In this document: positions 12,701-25,553 of the stretch, piece after piece
How positions within the stretch are numbered: the stretch's first letter is position 1
Layout: every line of letters starts with the position of its first letter
Source: Anisakis pegreffii
Lineage: Eukaryota; Nematoda; Chromadorea; Rhabditida; Anisakidae
NCBI GenBank assembly: GCA_035041965.1
Contig: JAPYMA010002963.1
Coordinates: 62,001 to 126,000, forward strand
Direction: 5' to 3'
DNA length: 64,000 nt
Translations under genes and position numbers: made by a program
The notes under the pieces: model-generated
Databases searched by the model: none
What the model was told of the DNA's origin: nothing
Seen by the model: the letters and a program-made list of their open reading frames with translations, nothing else

Positions 12701-15700
12701 GGGGGTAATTCTCTCTCGTCCCCAATTTCACCTATGAGAAACGCTAATTGAAATGCTCCACCTTTATGGCTGGTTAAAATTCCAAATTTAATAACATCTA
12801 ATTGTAAGCGATGTTCGTTCGTATTTCGAATGGAAATTCGTGCATTCGAGGCGAAGTAACTCAGCTACTCTGATTGTTTTGCGGAATTTATCCGTTAGCG
12901 GAAGTAATTAACCAAGAATGCATCGGTTATAAGCAATAAAAACCGCAAACTGTGTCCAGTCCGTAGCTGTCTACTTTCAATCTGGAAGCATACGTTTTCA
13001 TCAACGCTTCTCGCTGACCAACTGAGTGAGCAAAATTACAATTAATAATTGTCACTATATATGTGACTGCATGAAATTATTGCGTTTCACTGACACAAGA
13101 ATGTCGCTTCGACGGAATCGTTGAATGACTGATGTACGATCATCTGTTGCTGCGATGTCTCTTTCTAGATTCATGGAAAAGCTTAAAATTGATTGATTAT
13201 GAAGCAAATGAAGTATTAATTTCTAAAATACAACAATCGCTTCAGTTGGTATTATTTCATCAAATTCATTCATACACTTAATCCTTTTGACATTTGCAAT
13301 AGCGGTCTTTTACGCTCCACGGTAACTCGATTGAATCGGTGCTGATTATTTGAATGAAGAACTATATAGTGTCCAGAAAACGAAATGAGTCAAAATCAAA
13401 CGAGTTGTCAGAATTTGACATCCTTTACCAAAACGTACGTTTTACTGAATATAAGGTGAACGCGAAGGGCATTTCAGTGGTGCTATGATGCGTATGCTAA
13501 TAGAAATTGTTCACAATCGGCATATTACTGTGAGGCTGTTATAGAGTAGTTAGTAATGTGAATATTTTATCATTTTATACTTTTGTTTAACTATCAGCGC
13601 TGTTATTATTATCATTGGACATATTGCCAGATGAGAACCGTCATCAGAACGTATGAATATTATTAGCTCGTTTCGTGTTGTTTGCCACACATCATATCGT
13701 CAGTGGAGTTGATATAATCGAGAATGATCATGTTTCCATGCATGCATCTGCTGTCTCATGCATGAAGGATTCAGATATCATATTGTTTTTATTCTTTCGT
13801 TTGTTTCACTTCCATAAACATTCGCTAGTATTGTTGTGTAGTCAAAAAAAACTAACATAAACTTTCAATCTTTTCAGACAGATATTTGTTTTATCTTTGG
13901 GGCATCCTTTGTTTTTCTCGGGCAACCAGTGACTTTAGATGAGGCTCTTGTTGAATTTTCTGTATCTTTTGAAACCTGCCGGAATGTCTGATATATTGCT
14001 GTGTTCTTGTAAAGTTATTTTGAAAACAACTTCGTTGTTTTGATCGTGATGTGATTTAGTGAAGTGGAAGCATTATAACAAAGAATTGTATGTATCTGAG
14101 ATATTAGCAAATGAAAAATTACCATGCTTAAGAGGAATTCTGTAACCAGTCTTTGTAAATAGAGCATCTGTAATATGTCATAATCCAATGCAAAATACCC
14201 TTTCGAAGTATTTACAAAAATTGGTGTGCCATTAGGATTCATTATAAATTGATCGTTTGGAATATTTCGCAGCCAAAATTGTTCGATTTACAAGGAAAAG
14301 TGCATCTGATCATTGCCTTTCCTCTGCATGTAATTTTCACATTCCATTAAGATTGCTCTTATCGCTCATCTGAAAGGTTTTATATCGGACTCGCATCGTG
14401 CATCCTCTTGATTTCCTGTCTCCAACAACTTCACTCCCTCTTTTGTTAATTCCTTCATCATCACATTCGACGAAAAATGAAGATTGAATGCGTTAATAGA
14501 TAGTGCTTTTGATCTGATTGTGAGACTATTTGCGAACGATCACAATGTCTCATACATGAAACACACAGATATCATGTTTGCATTGTTCACTTATATTACT
14601 TTCATAAACATTAGCTCTAGTACCCCTTCAGTGTTGCTTATAAATGCATAGTCAAGATTAGTCAAAATAAATGCATAGTGAATATTCTCAAACAACATTG
14701 CACACTGACAATTTTTCTCGATACTGATTTTTTCGTTTATGAGACTTATAAGAAGTAATTCGAATCAATACGCTTAGTCGTGTTCAGAAATGTATTATTT
14801 CATTACATTTTTCGAATTGACAATTCCATTAGGGCATAAACTGAAACAAGACAATTTCCTAAATGCTTTCCACCCATTTTTGCATGAATAGGAAAGGATT
14901 TTCTGCTTTTTTCACTATTTTTGATGAATCCACTGTAAAGAAATGTGAGTCGATTTGAAATGGAAACATGACAGACTGAAGAGGAGAGACTGAATTCTTG
15001 TCGAAATCGTCGTTATCTGAAACAGACTGAAAGACCATTCAGTGACTTTTTCTGGAAACGATCGCAATGTTGTTAGTTTTTGTGGCGTTGGTATCATTAA
15101 AAATATATATTCATTTATGATTTTATCTAATACTTCCATTTTTTGTTTTCAAATTTTCTTCTTTTCACTCTTTCGCTTCACTATTTGCGAGCTTTATTAA
15201 CAGCTGAACAACCATTTTCGACGATTCATCAAAATTTCCATTGATGCTGATTGTACTTTGCGATTTGGATTTTGTTATTGAGTGGTGATTCATCACTGCG
15301 ATAGAGATGAGGATCGAAACTGGCGGAATTTTTATGATCATCGGCGATTTTTTGTTCGCGACTTTAAACAGTTCGTGAATTTATGCTATCGCGCGTTTAA
15401 TCGCATTTTGTTGAATAGCAAAAAGTATTTCCTATCAATTGCGTGCTCAAGCAAAATTCGCTGCCTTTGACTGATAATTCGTGCCGACTTTTTTTATAAC
15501 CTTCATATGCGATGGTTTGCTGCCATTATAATGCTTCTTTGATGCTATATTAATTTAATTAACGTCTTTTGCACAGTTTAAAAACATGGATAATGACGCT
15601 ATTAATAATCACATCTATTTAATGATTATTTCAATTTGCACAAAAAATTCACAGAATCGATAGAAAATTTCCAAATAGAAGTTCGCACCAATCGTTAGCT

Positions 15701-18700
15701 AGCTAATTTAAATTGGATATCGTGGGTTTTGTTGTATCCGAAGAAATAAGATTCCATCTCGTTGAATGTATTTTTTGTTTATTTTTTCCGTTCATTCCCT
15801 CCAGTCAGTCTCTCACACTCTCCCTCTTCATTTCTACTTCGCAAATAGAAAGTGCGTTTGTTGTATGCGTAATATAAAATTAACTGAATAGAGAATGTTC
15901 CGATGGCGTTACTTTCCGAATGAATACCCAGAGAATGCGTATTCAAATGCATTCGTTTGTTCACGTTTCTTTGTGTGATTCATCGATTCCGTCTCCGATG
16001 GACGCATTTTTAAAATCCGAATTTGGCTTATTTGTAGCATTACTCGTACCAGTCATTAGCCGCAACCTGCAGCACTAAGTGCATCTCCAAAACGCACCTA
16101 TTAATGCTTGAAGTGCGTGAAACTATCACTAAATCATTCCCTAGTTTTGCTCAAAATGACTGATTTTATGTTGGAGCATCGATTTTACCAAAATTTTTTC
16201 AACGATTTGCTACTAGGTTACTGATGGAAGATATGCTCATTTCACGAAGGTTTAACGTTTATATACAGCTTCAGCAATTTATTTTCAAGCCGTTTGCGTT
16301 CATACTTTGAGAAAATTCTATCCTGAACTGTCTGAAATTCCACTCAATTTTTCTTTGATTTTCTGAAATCGTTTAATTCAGTTAAAAAGAAACGTCAACT
16401 TTACTCTCTTAATCTTTGCTCGTTTCTCAGCAGCAAAAACTGTTTGAGGTAAAGGAGGAAATGGGCTCTTCGTGCAGATAGATCCTTTCACACATTTATA
16501 TGGGCAATCATGACAAATGCAATTTCAAGAAAATTTTTCGATTTTATGTTATAGCCATGCTGCGTCATGCATTCCGATTCGATCGCTGCAGCGTTTTTCT
16601 CTTAGCTTTCTCCGTTCGTTGATTGTATCATTTTGTGCCTTTTTCCTTTCCCATGCAGTTGTTTTTTTGTTTTCGATATGACAGTTGTTTTTTGTTGGTG
16701 ATTAGCATAGGATGATGAGAAGAGAGGAAACGAACGGATGAAACTGATCGTAAGTGTGTGATGTATCTTCTACATGTGTCCGTTCTGTCAGATCACCAGT
16801 AATCGTGATGACGAATGTTTGTCTGCACTCTAATCAGCCGAAGCGCATCTGTGAAGATCCGTCTTCTCATTGATGCCTTTCAGCAGCTATGTATGCGTAA
16901 TCTTGTGACGGCAGTTCATGAAGCACCCACCACATCATGCCACGTCGGATGTTGTAATTTCGATGTGCTATGTTATGTTGTTCTTGATAATTGATCATCA
17001 AGTAGTACAGTAATCAAAGGTAACTGTGCTATTCAACCGCAATTACTATCATTAGTCCTATCTTGATGTAAATGCACATATAACTAATAGTGAAATGGTT
17101 GTAGGCGAATTAGTGACTTTCTTTATTCGCGTCATTGACTTCATTGTGGACGTGAAGCACTTGCAGCAGTAGTACCATTGAGTCAATCCTCTCGGATTAC
17201 AAAATGCTCTCATGTTGAGTCAGAAACACTCGCAGGCAGCTCTGCTTCTCTTGGTTTGGTACAATATTTAATAATCAGTTTATACTTGGTTAGTTTGGTT
17301 ATTTGTATGAAATGTGCATGATGAACAGCAGCAGCAGCAGCAGTTGATTGTTTGAGCCGATTAGGTTAGGAGATGCAGTAAGAGCACAATGCATAAAGCG
17401 AATTTAGCCTAGATGAAGGCGAAGAAAATGCATATACGACTGGGTTGTGTGCTGGTGCATTAAGTAAGACACTCTAACTATTACTCATCTTTACGTAGCA
17501 TTTCATCCACCCTCGGAATATTCCTCCTTCATAAATCATTTCTGAATCGAGTACGATCTAAACGAAACAACATAACCTCAACGATAACCACACCAGCTAA
17601 TTCCATCTTATTAGTACTACAAGTTATACTAGTAATTCTATTTCCATCGTCACTAATCCTAATATTATAATGACTTTTGATGTCGGTCTATTGCTTAATC
17701 ATTCTGCTTATGTGACTTCTCGATATGCACTCAAACCATCAATGTCACAAAACTTCATCTGCACCAAAATGTCAACCTGTTTCTGGTCTTATTGAAATGA
17801 TCGAAATTTTCACACCGTAAATCATCATCTTCCACTGCTGTGATTTATATTCCACTCACAACTCAGTCCAGAAATAATAGTCCAGAAATACCAATGATGG
17901 TCATTTATCATTGCTTTTCGGCGTTTCTTTCTAGGGTTTGCTCTTCAAGCAACAATAAAAAACGAGTTTTCCTTTTTTAAACTCTGAAAGCCCGCGAATA
18001 TCCATCTGCTTCTTTATGGCGATTCTCTTATAGGCACTTCTTTATAACCGTTACAGTCGTTTGCCAAATGATTCTCTGTTTATGCAGTGGAAACATTCCA
18101 TTTTGGTCTACTCTTGTGGTGCTGACTTAGTCTCGGTATTTCAACCGGATTTCAGATTCTGTTGAGTGTGCTGACAAGAGATCTTCCAAAATCTCTTTTA
18201 GAGACATATTTGAGGCACTGACTATACTGAATCAAAGAAAATCCTCAGTAACATTCAATACTGAACGACTTAGGATTTCATTTTATGAATGCGAAATGAG
18301 TGTGCTTTCAACTTCGTTTTATTGCAATAGAACCAGTGACGCGTCTCAGTGCAATTGGTAGTCATTTGTACTGTAGTTCTATTCAAATTGTTATTTATTT
18401 GCTTATTACCGTGATAATTGCGTTGTTTGCTTATTCACACGTACATAAATGCACAAATAAATGTGTATTCTGGATGCTAATTAAATTGATGTGTTTTTTG
18501 AATGTTTCAATCGTTGTTGCAAAGCGACAGTTGAATTCATTCTATTCAACATTATCGCTTCACTTTCATGCTGAGTTATCGTTTACTTTTGCGCCAATAT
18601 GAGGTGTTTTATTTGCACGAATGTGAGAAACAGATCCGTTTATTGTAGTTTTATGACATTCAATAGGCATTCGTCAGACCAATGGCGTTGCTGTATAAAC

Positions 18701-21700
18701 CAGTCAATGTAATTGAAAAATTCTCTTTTTCTCGGAATTTGTTCACTAGTTTTTATTTATTTTTAATATCGAACTCTCATGCTTTGCTTTATTGGAACGA
18801 TTTGAATGCAGTGCGAATTAATGAAAATAACTTTCATTGCGCATTGATACAGCTGCGTGATTGATGCTCATGGCATTAGAGCTGATTATGAGGATTTGTT
18901 CGTTTATCATTATTCGACAAAAATCTCATTTATTTTAATTGGTCACCCACTGTTCGCTGGGCGTTCATTCATTCAACATTACTATTGAATTAATTTTTGA
19001 TTTATTCATATCGAATATTGCTGTTCGTGGAACTATTAAGGGGGCATACATGTGAGTCAAATTGGCACAAATTTCTGCTTTAAAATAACTTATTCTTCAA
19101 CCTTATGAACAACTGAATGTTTTTGTGTTAAGAGTTTCGTTTGAAAGTGGAAATTTGTGTTTGAAAGCAATGAAAGAAGACGGCAATTACTGCAATATAT
19201 TATATGCATAAATTAGCAGAAATGTTCCATAATAAGGATCTTAAAGCATTCGCGATGAACGAAGTGAACTTATAAAATAAATTTTGGGTTCGAGCTGACG
19301 AAGATTGAGTTCAACATGAATGCACTGAATGTTTTTCATGAGTGTCGTAATCTTTTCCTGTCCTTCATCTCTCATCAATCCAGCCAGCAGTTCGCATCCG
19401 TCGATAACCTCAAAACGCTATCGATCAGTTGTGCGTGTCCTTCATAATAATCGCATGAAAAACTGTCATTTATCATCTTATTATGGCTTCCACATCCATC
19501 AAACCTACTACTTATCCCATTTTTAATGTGAACAATATTATCACATTCAGCCTTTACAACGCCTAATTGAGGGATTTCGGTGTATGTACTTGCCAATCAA
19601 AGTGTTATTGTCACGCTGTTCGCTCTCCGTCCTCATCTACCTCCTCCTTGTAATAATCGTCTTATGTGACGAATATCTGTGTCTAATTCGCTGAACATGT
19701 CTAGTAATCGTCTTCATGGAGTTTAAAGTCAGGTGGATAGTGTTTGTAGAGTTTGACTGATCTTCTGATGAACTCTTGAATAACGTTGTCCATTTTGTAG
19801 GCGTCGCCAAACCAATCATCGTCCGGTTGTTCAACAAATGTTGATAATACGACGATAACGACATCAGGAAGTGGAACAACCTCAGCGGTATTCCCTCAAC
19901 ACCAACAACAACAGCAAAAACAATTAAGCGCAAGCGAAATAAAGGCTGCAAAAATTCGTGAAGCGTTAGAGAAGATGCGTGAAGCGGACATCAAAAAGTT
20001 ATACGTGAAGTTCTTTTTGGATGACGGTACATCGACGGTGTCGATATTGGTTGATGAACGATGGAAAGTTGCTGACGTTATGAAGCATATAGCTGATAAA
20101 GCCAAAGTGACACTCACACAACAGCATGCAATCGTCGAAGAATATCCTGAACTTTTTATCAGTAAGTCGTCGATAGAATCACTCTCTTGTTCCTCTAAGA
20201 ATCTCTTACCAAAAAATGCTCGTGTCATTAAGCATCGAATGTTTAGTGATGATGATGGTGCGTATTGATTGCGCAGTCCTTTCGTAGGTCTTTCATCGTT
20301 TGCATGTTCAATTATTTGTACCAGATTAACTTTACCAAATCAATAAGCGGGTACTGAGAAATGCTAAATTCGATTGTAAATCGCATGCAAATTCAATTTA
20401 AATTGTTGTTTTTTTGTTTTTTTCAGAGCGAATCTATGAAGACAACGAATATTTGGTAGAGAATATAATGATGTGGACGTTGAATTCACAAAATAAATTG
20501 TATTTCACTCGTCGACCGGATAAATACGATTTCATGGACCGACCTGAAGAGTATTTATTGACTGAACGAAATATCGATGTGATCAATAAAGGCCCTCCAT
20601 CACCAGACACGAAGCGACGTATTGTTAAGGTTAGCACTGAATATTCATGACTGAACGGAAAGCATGATAAGTGATGTGTATGCAAAAATTACTGCTATCA
20701 ACGACTTTAAATGAACGAAACACATCAATAACTCGTCTGAACTTGAACGCATCAGTCAGTGATTAGTCAGTAAATTTGTACTGACGATTAGGATGGTTTA
20801 TACACTTTGTTCAGTTTTCCTGAATCTGAAGCTGCACTAAAGACTGTGCTGGTCGTCGGTGCGCAATGATGTTGCCATATGATTGAATCATTGCTTTGAG
20901 TAGATGCTAATGAAACCAATTTGAATAGTATTGAGATGAGGTCAAGAGAATTGATCGATGCTTTTGAATACCTGCCATTGTTGTGGTTAGGTAACACAAT
21001 CGTTACGATCGTCACTATGTCACACACCCGTTGTATAATCAAGAGCAGTGAAAGATGAGTAGAGGGACTCTCTTCCTATTGCTTAGCAAACACTGTCTCG
21101 TGTATTCTTGACTCTTTCTGAATTATGCTCTTATGACAGGGAATGAACATTTTTGATTTTCATAGCACTTGTATTGTTTTAAAATTAAAATTTCTTACAA
21201 ACAAAAAATTTCGTGTAAAGTAATTTGTCGTGGATTAAAAATGATTCTGAGAAGATAGTGATTTCGAAAAGAATTCATAAAGTACACATGTTGAGCGAGG
21301 AAAACAAAAGAAACTGCTGCAAGAAAAAGTTGCAGATTTTTTTGATATTTGGCTATCACACTGATTCATCATCAGATTCAGCAACGATTCAGCAGAGCTC
21401 TTTTGAAGAGTTGTTCATTGCTTTTCGTGAAACTTATGAATCGGTATTTGTTCATAGTACTTGAAGGAACTCTCTTTTCTCAAATTCACAGTTGTTCTAA
21501 GTTTTAGTGACCCAATTATGAAGAGGATGTTGAGGCAAAAAACAGCTTGTAATGGATAAATGAAAAGAATTCATCTTGGATGCGTTGTAGAAAATGGTGT
21601 TTATTTGGGGTGTAATGTCGTGAGGGATGTTTTAGTCGTTAAACAATGAGCTGTTTTTATTATCATAATTACAAACATACCGCTTATTATTATTATTAAA

Positions 21701-24700
21701 GAGTGCTAGCCGAACGAGTTGTAAACAAACAACAATGAGTTGTAATGACTGATGAAATAAATAAATAAGAAAATAAACGCTAACCGCGCATAACCGTTAA
21801 TGAAGTTTGTTTGCGCAAAAACTTCTTTTGTTCTTCAGAATTTTTCGTTGATCATATGTTTACTCTCTTCTCGATGCATTCATTCGATTGATCACGAAAT
21901 CTTTCGTTTATATCTGTTTACATAGCTCAGTCACTTGTGTTTGTATTGCATTGCTTTCATGATTTTAAAAGACTGAAACTGCACCGCACTGTCCCCCATA
22001 TTTATTCTTCTTTATCACAATTGCTACCATATCACACCTCATTTCTCCATATCAAGCGTTCAGTAGAAAAGTACAGAAGATTTTTTTAAAGGAATTCTTC
22101 GAAAACGATAGCGTACAACCGCCAGAGATAGAAGGATGGTTGTTGCTGAAATCGGACGGTAAAAAGTCGTGGAAGAAGCACTTCTTTGTGTTGCGATCGT
22201 CAGGTCTTTACTACTGCACTAAAGGAAAGAGTCGAAGTTCAAAAGACTTGCAATGCTTAATGACACTGCAAACGAATCAGGTTTATTCGTGCACTGAGTG
22301 GAAACGAAAATATAAATCACCAAACAATTTTGGATTCGCCATTAAGGTTTTACTTTGTCATTCATGCAAATAACTCAATACTTTATCCTACCATTACCTC
22401 CGACAAAAATGTTGTTTTTGTCTGTTGAGGGAAAGTTTCTCAATTAATTCCAAAACGATCAATCAAGCGATCGATTTTTCAAATGTTTTCCCTCCATATC
22501 TTTCAATCATGTAAGAGGTGCACGACATTTATGCAGGTAATCAAAATCAAAACACAACGACATCATACATTGTTTTGTTTTGATTTTCTTACAGCTTAAA
22601 GTTTCAGCATCCCAAAATCCAAGTCAAGGCATCAAAATATATCAAGTACGTTTGCGCAGAAGATGCAGTGACGTTCCACAAATGGATGGTTGCACTGAGA
22701 ATTGCTAAAGTTGGTTTTTTATTGATGCACTCGCGATAGCTTGTTGCTTGTGTTTCGTATTGTTCAGATCTCTACGCACTCGCAGTTTTTCTTTAATTAT
22801 ACATTCTTAGACAGTAGGTCCGAGGATATTTCTAGAGTTTGTCATTCAGTTCGTTTAGAAATTCAGCTACACACCATGAGAAAGTAAACAATAAATACAT
22901 TAAGATATGCGATTGTTTCTAGAATGGTCGTCAGCTGTACGATAACTACTGGGATTGGCGAAGGCGTTTAGAAAATCCGACGGTACAGCCGATGAAAGTA
23001 GATATCCCGCAGGTGTCAGCACCCGAATGTCACCGACTCTCAACAATTGAACTGCGGAAGAATCAAATGTCCCGTCAAGATCCAGTACCACTGCTGAATT
23101 TGAATCGTGATTTGAAAAGTCCTGCATCAATGAGCTCAAGAAGGTCGACCACAAGTACCATCAATAATGACACGTGTTCATCCAGTCATAACAGCATTGT
23201 TTTTGATCAGGTCAACAGCATATTATCATCTGTACACATTTCTGATGCTCTCACAATAATCTTTTTTCTGCGGCATTCACAAGGAATTTGTTAAAAGGAA
23301 CCTATGTTTGAGCAAGTTTGCATTAGAACTTTCTCAATGCAAAATATCATCCCAGATGACAAGTAAATTTATCTGAAAACTGAATACGTTCATGAATACA
23401 GTGCACTGAAGTGTTGAATGAAGTGCGTTTTTAGAGTGATGATATAATGACCGGTACAATAAAACGAGCACCTTGCGACATTCAACAAATCCAAACTCGA
23501 CGCCAATCCTCTCAAGCTGAGATGTACACCGGATCGGGTAGTGGGTCAACGTCCGTCAATAGCGCTCCGGATGTGGCTGCTGACAGTGATAGTGACGAAG
23601 AGCAATTCCCACCCCCACCACCTACCGTACTGCCGAACTGTTATCATGATGAAGCATCAGCTCATAAAAGTATATCCGTTTCCAGTCTCAGTTAACAAAC
23701 AATATCATTCTATAAATGTTTTGTTGTTATCGTTGCGATATCGGCTAAGCATGAAGCATTCCTTACAGATTTTAGGGAAGTTCATCTATCACTAAGTTAG
23801 GTGTAAATTAGATGTGACCATTTCGTTTCGACTAAAATGATTAAAAGGATATTGCAGTACCTTCATCAGGTGTGTACCAGCCTACGGCAATAAGCGATGT
23901 GGCATTATTAGCCAATCGAGTGAATAATAACAATAATATTATCGACAATCACAACCAAATAAACGCTACAGCTATGTATGCATCCAGCATAAAACAGTCC
24001 CATGTGCCAATACCGCCTACGAAACCGAATTTACCTAATGCAAATTTCAAGAAGGCCTATAGTGAGGTGAGTCATTGTTCAAACATCATTGCTAATCTAT
24101 TTACTTTTCGTTTCATTAGCGTAGTTGATCAAGTATCATCTGTATATTTATCCTCTCATTTCTTGACAGGGAAAATCTTATGATTATAAAAGATGAAGGC
24201 TTGAAAACCTAGTGAAGATACCAGGAATGATGTTGGATTATCTATGCATGTTAATATTAGAAATAATACGTAAAAGGATATAATGATTTTGTTACTTATA
24301 ATGAAGACAGTCTTGATAATAACAATGATGATAATGCTAAACATAATTGTAATATGATGATGCTAGTAATGATGTTATGATTATTATATGTGTAGCGCAA
24401 ATGAAGGAATGGCTTTAATAGAAAATTTAAGTAGGCAGTTTTGGTTTCAGAGTAAAGTGAATGGTATGCCCTCAACAGCGTCCGTAATGAAGAGTGCTGT
24501 CACACCGAAGAAAATGCCTCCCCCTCCACCACCAAAGCGATCTGATACAACAAGATTGCAACACCCTGTGAGTTTCAGTGAAACTTTGTCAATCTAAAAC
24601 ATAAATTCTTTGTCATTGATTTCTTCAACTAGGTTATTGATGTATCACATCGATTTGCACAAACGAAACCTCAGCTGAATTTTTTTAGACTGCAACTGCT

Positions 24701-24766
24701 GACGCCTTACATAGTGAACTGGAGATGGTGATGGCAAGAAGGTTGCAACGTATAGAACAACATTGA
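6474..24766 (+). CDS. mig-10: MIG-10/RIAM/lamellipodin (MRL) adaptor, 12 exons
   Basis: Exons join in phase into 2553 bases, 850 residues plus TGA. Order: poly-Gln (47-56); PxxP segment [11 protein letters not shown] (72-82); MRL helix [17 protein letters not shown] (about 100-116); Ser-rich [12 protein letters not shown] block; Gln-rich linker and coiled coil (about 281-302); RA domain (about 298-400); PH domain (about 435-542) with [17 protein letters not shown] and the helix [19 protein letters not shown] (696-701) matching the Ena/VASP EVH1 ligand; PPPPPP (809-814). The RA-PH tandem with Ena/VASP ligands defines MRL proteins, which link Ras-family GTPases and phosphoinositides at the leading edge to actin assembly. 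C. elegans MIG-10 works in neuron migration, axon guidance and excretory-canal outgrowth with UNC-34/Ena. The family call is firm. The start is less so: ATG 6474 lies directly after a CAG acceptor, so further 5' exons or isoforms are possible. Confidence 0.94.
7843..8074 (+). CDS. mig-10: mig-10 exon 2 (MRL N-terminal helix)
   Basis: The acceptor TTGTGTTCAG is T-rich and the donor AAGAG|GTTGGT is acceptable; phases 1 in and 2 out fit both neighbours. The exon encodes [18 protein letters not shown], an amphipathic stretch typical of MRL N-termini, then a Ser/Asn/Thr-rich linker. Confidence 0.9.
9635..9821 (+). CDS. mig-10: mig-10 exon 3 (Ser-rich conserved block)
   Basis: Acceptor TATCTTTTACAG and donor CAG|GTATGT are strong. 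The exon encodes [12 protein letters not shown] and the Ser-rich blocks [16 protein letters not shown] and [18 protein letters not shown], which look like nematode MIG-10 sequence and offer many phospho-acceptor Ser. It ends in phase 0 ahead of a 10-kb intron. Confidence 0.92.
12230..12770. repeat. compositional island, possible transposon relic
   Basis: Inside mig-10 intron 3, this stretch has C-runs, G-runs and words (CAGTGGATCTCACGCTCGG, CCTAGGCGACCTAAAAAAAC) unlike the T-rich intron. These loosely recall end sequences of hAT-type non-autonomous elements, but I find no matching terminal inverted repeats. Confidence 0.25.
17326..17343. repeat. (CAG)n run
   Basis: Six CAG units within mig-10 intron 3. 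A similar run lies at about 642-659. Confidence 0.95.
19801..20161 (+). CDS. mig-10: mig-10 exon 4 (coiled coil, first half of RA domain)
   Basis: Acceptor CATTTTGTAG, donor ATCA|GTAAGT. It encodes 120 codons: a Gln-rich linker, the charged helix [22 protein letters not shown], then the RA beta-grasp start [20 protein letters not shown] and [16 protein letters not shown]. This is the best-conserved exon of the gene together with exon 6. Confidence 0.96.
20427..20629 (+). CDS. mig-10: mig-10 exon 5 (second half of RA domain)
   Basis: Acceptor TTTTTTTCAG, donor TTAAG|GTTAGC, phase 1 in and 0 out. It encodes [16 protein letters not shown] and [20 protein letters not shown], the C-terminal part of the RA fold and the linker to the PH domain. 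Confidence 0.95.
22092..22346 (+). CDS. mig-10: mig-10 exon 6 (PH domain core)
   Basis: The acceptor TTTTTTTAAAG lacks the usual C before AG but gives an in-phase start at [11 protein letters not shown]. The exon encodes [20 protein letters not shown] and [10 protein letters not shown], with the basic residues expected to contact phosphoinositide, then [12 protein letters not shown]. Donor is TTAAG|GTTTTA. Confidence 0.95.
22608..22709 (+). CDS. mig-10: mig-10 exon 7 (PH domain C-terminal helix)
   Basis: Thirty-four codons, [20 protein letters not shown] through ALRIAK. Two AGs lie upstream; I chose AGTTTCAG because it gives phase 0 and joins FAIK to HPKIQ as in vertebrate MRL PH domains. 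The donor is GCTAAA|GTTGGT. Confidence 0.92.
22923..23210 (+). CDS. mig-10: mig-10 exon 8 (post-PH linker)
   Basis: Acceptor TTGTTTCTAG, donor GATCAG|GTCAAC, phase 0 both sides. It begins [19 protein letters not shown], the helix that follows MRL PH domains, then continues as a Ser/Thr/Asn-rich disordered stretch with several basic-Ser motifs such as SSRRSTTS. Confidence 0.93.
23435..23669 (+). CDS. mig-10: mig-10 exon 9 (acidic segment and FPPPPP motif)
   Basis: Acceptor GCGTTTTTAG; in phase with exon 8. It encodes an acidic run DSDSDEEQ directly before [10 protein letters not shown], the classical Ena/VASP EVH1 ligand with acidic residues next to the Phe. The donor CATAAAA|GTATAT leaves phase 1. 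Read-through instead would stop after eight more codons. Confidence 0.88.
23858..24066 (+). CDS. mig-10: mig-10 exon 10 (Asn-rich and PxxP segment)
   Basis: Acceptor GATATTGCAG, donor AGTGAG|GTGAGT. It completes the split codon from exon 9 and encodes [14 protein letters not shown], an Asn run, and [13 protein letters not shown], a likely SH3-binding PxxP. Confidence 0.88.
24451..24567 (+). CDS. mig-10: mig-10 exon 11 (second poly-Pro stretch)
   Basis: Acceptor TTGGTTTCAG, donor CACCCT|GTGAGT. The 39 codons include [16 protein letters not shown], a profilin- or SH3-type poly-Pro run without the Phe that EVH1 domains need. An earlier AG could lengthen the exon slightly; this choice is phase 0. 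Confidence 0.85.
24689..24766 (+). CDS. mig-10: mig-10 exon 12 (terminal exon)
   Basis: Acceptor ATTTTTTTAG. It encodes [20 protein letters not shown] then RIEQH and TGA, a short amphipathic terminal helix. The total is divisible by three, which supports the chain. Confidence 0.88.
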   Translation, partial: TATADALHSELEMVMARRLQRIEQH

Positions 24767-25553
24767 AATACTGAATGATTAACTTATTTGATCATATCAT
24801 CATCTGCAATCACAATTCTAGTGTATACGTATCGCTTTAAACATGGACTGTCGATTTGAATTGTCAAAATATGGTGGGATATAATAACATTCAGTTATTG
24901 TGAATGTTTAATTGTTTGTTATTTGATTAGTCGCATTGTACGCCCCAACAACAGATGACCGTTGTGTGATGCTCAACAATTTTGTATTATATTTGGTTTA
25001 TTTTCGTTGTCAGTGTATTCCAGTTTCGTCAGCAATTCGTTATGATAATGAATAAGAACCGCAATAAGATTTAAACAATCTGAATGTTTTCATTCTCCTG
25101 AATCGTCTTCTCTTCAGCGGTTGCCGATCATTCCATCGACTTCATTACCGCATTTGCACGTATAACTGTAGCAGTTCTATTTTTTATTTCTCCCCTAGTT
25201 ACCGCATAGAATTCTTATATTTTTTGAGGAGTTCTATGTATACAACTTTTCCAAAATTTTATCTTCCAAAATGCCGTTTCTTTGTTTGCAAAACTGAAAT
25301 TCTTCAACTCGTAACCTTAAACAATGTCTTGATATAGTCACTGATAGTTCAATAATGAGTGGAATATTTCTCATTAATATGTTTGTTTATGTGCTAATAT
25401 AATCAGCGGGTAGTTTATTATATTTTCATTTTGATACAGGAGTTTGTTGATTGATAACTTCATGCATACAAACAAATTTCGTCAGTTGAGACTTTTTCAA
25501 AATTTCCGCAGAGCTCTCCAGTTTAGCAGTTGGTTAGTGTTAAATTTACTGCT

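Larger units (their letters stand above)
9822..19800 (+). other. mig-10 intron 3, about 10 kb
   Basis: T-rich throughout. No exon could be supported between the Ser-rich block and the RA domain. The size leaves room for an internal promoter, as C. elegans mig-10 has alternative 5' ends, but I see no alternative first exon. It contains a compositional island near 12.3-12.7 kb, a CAG run at 17326 and weak local duplications. Confidence 0.6.
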
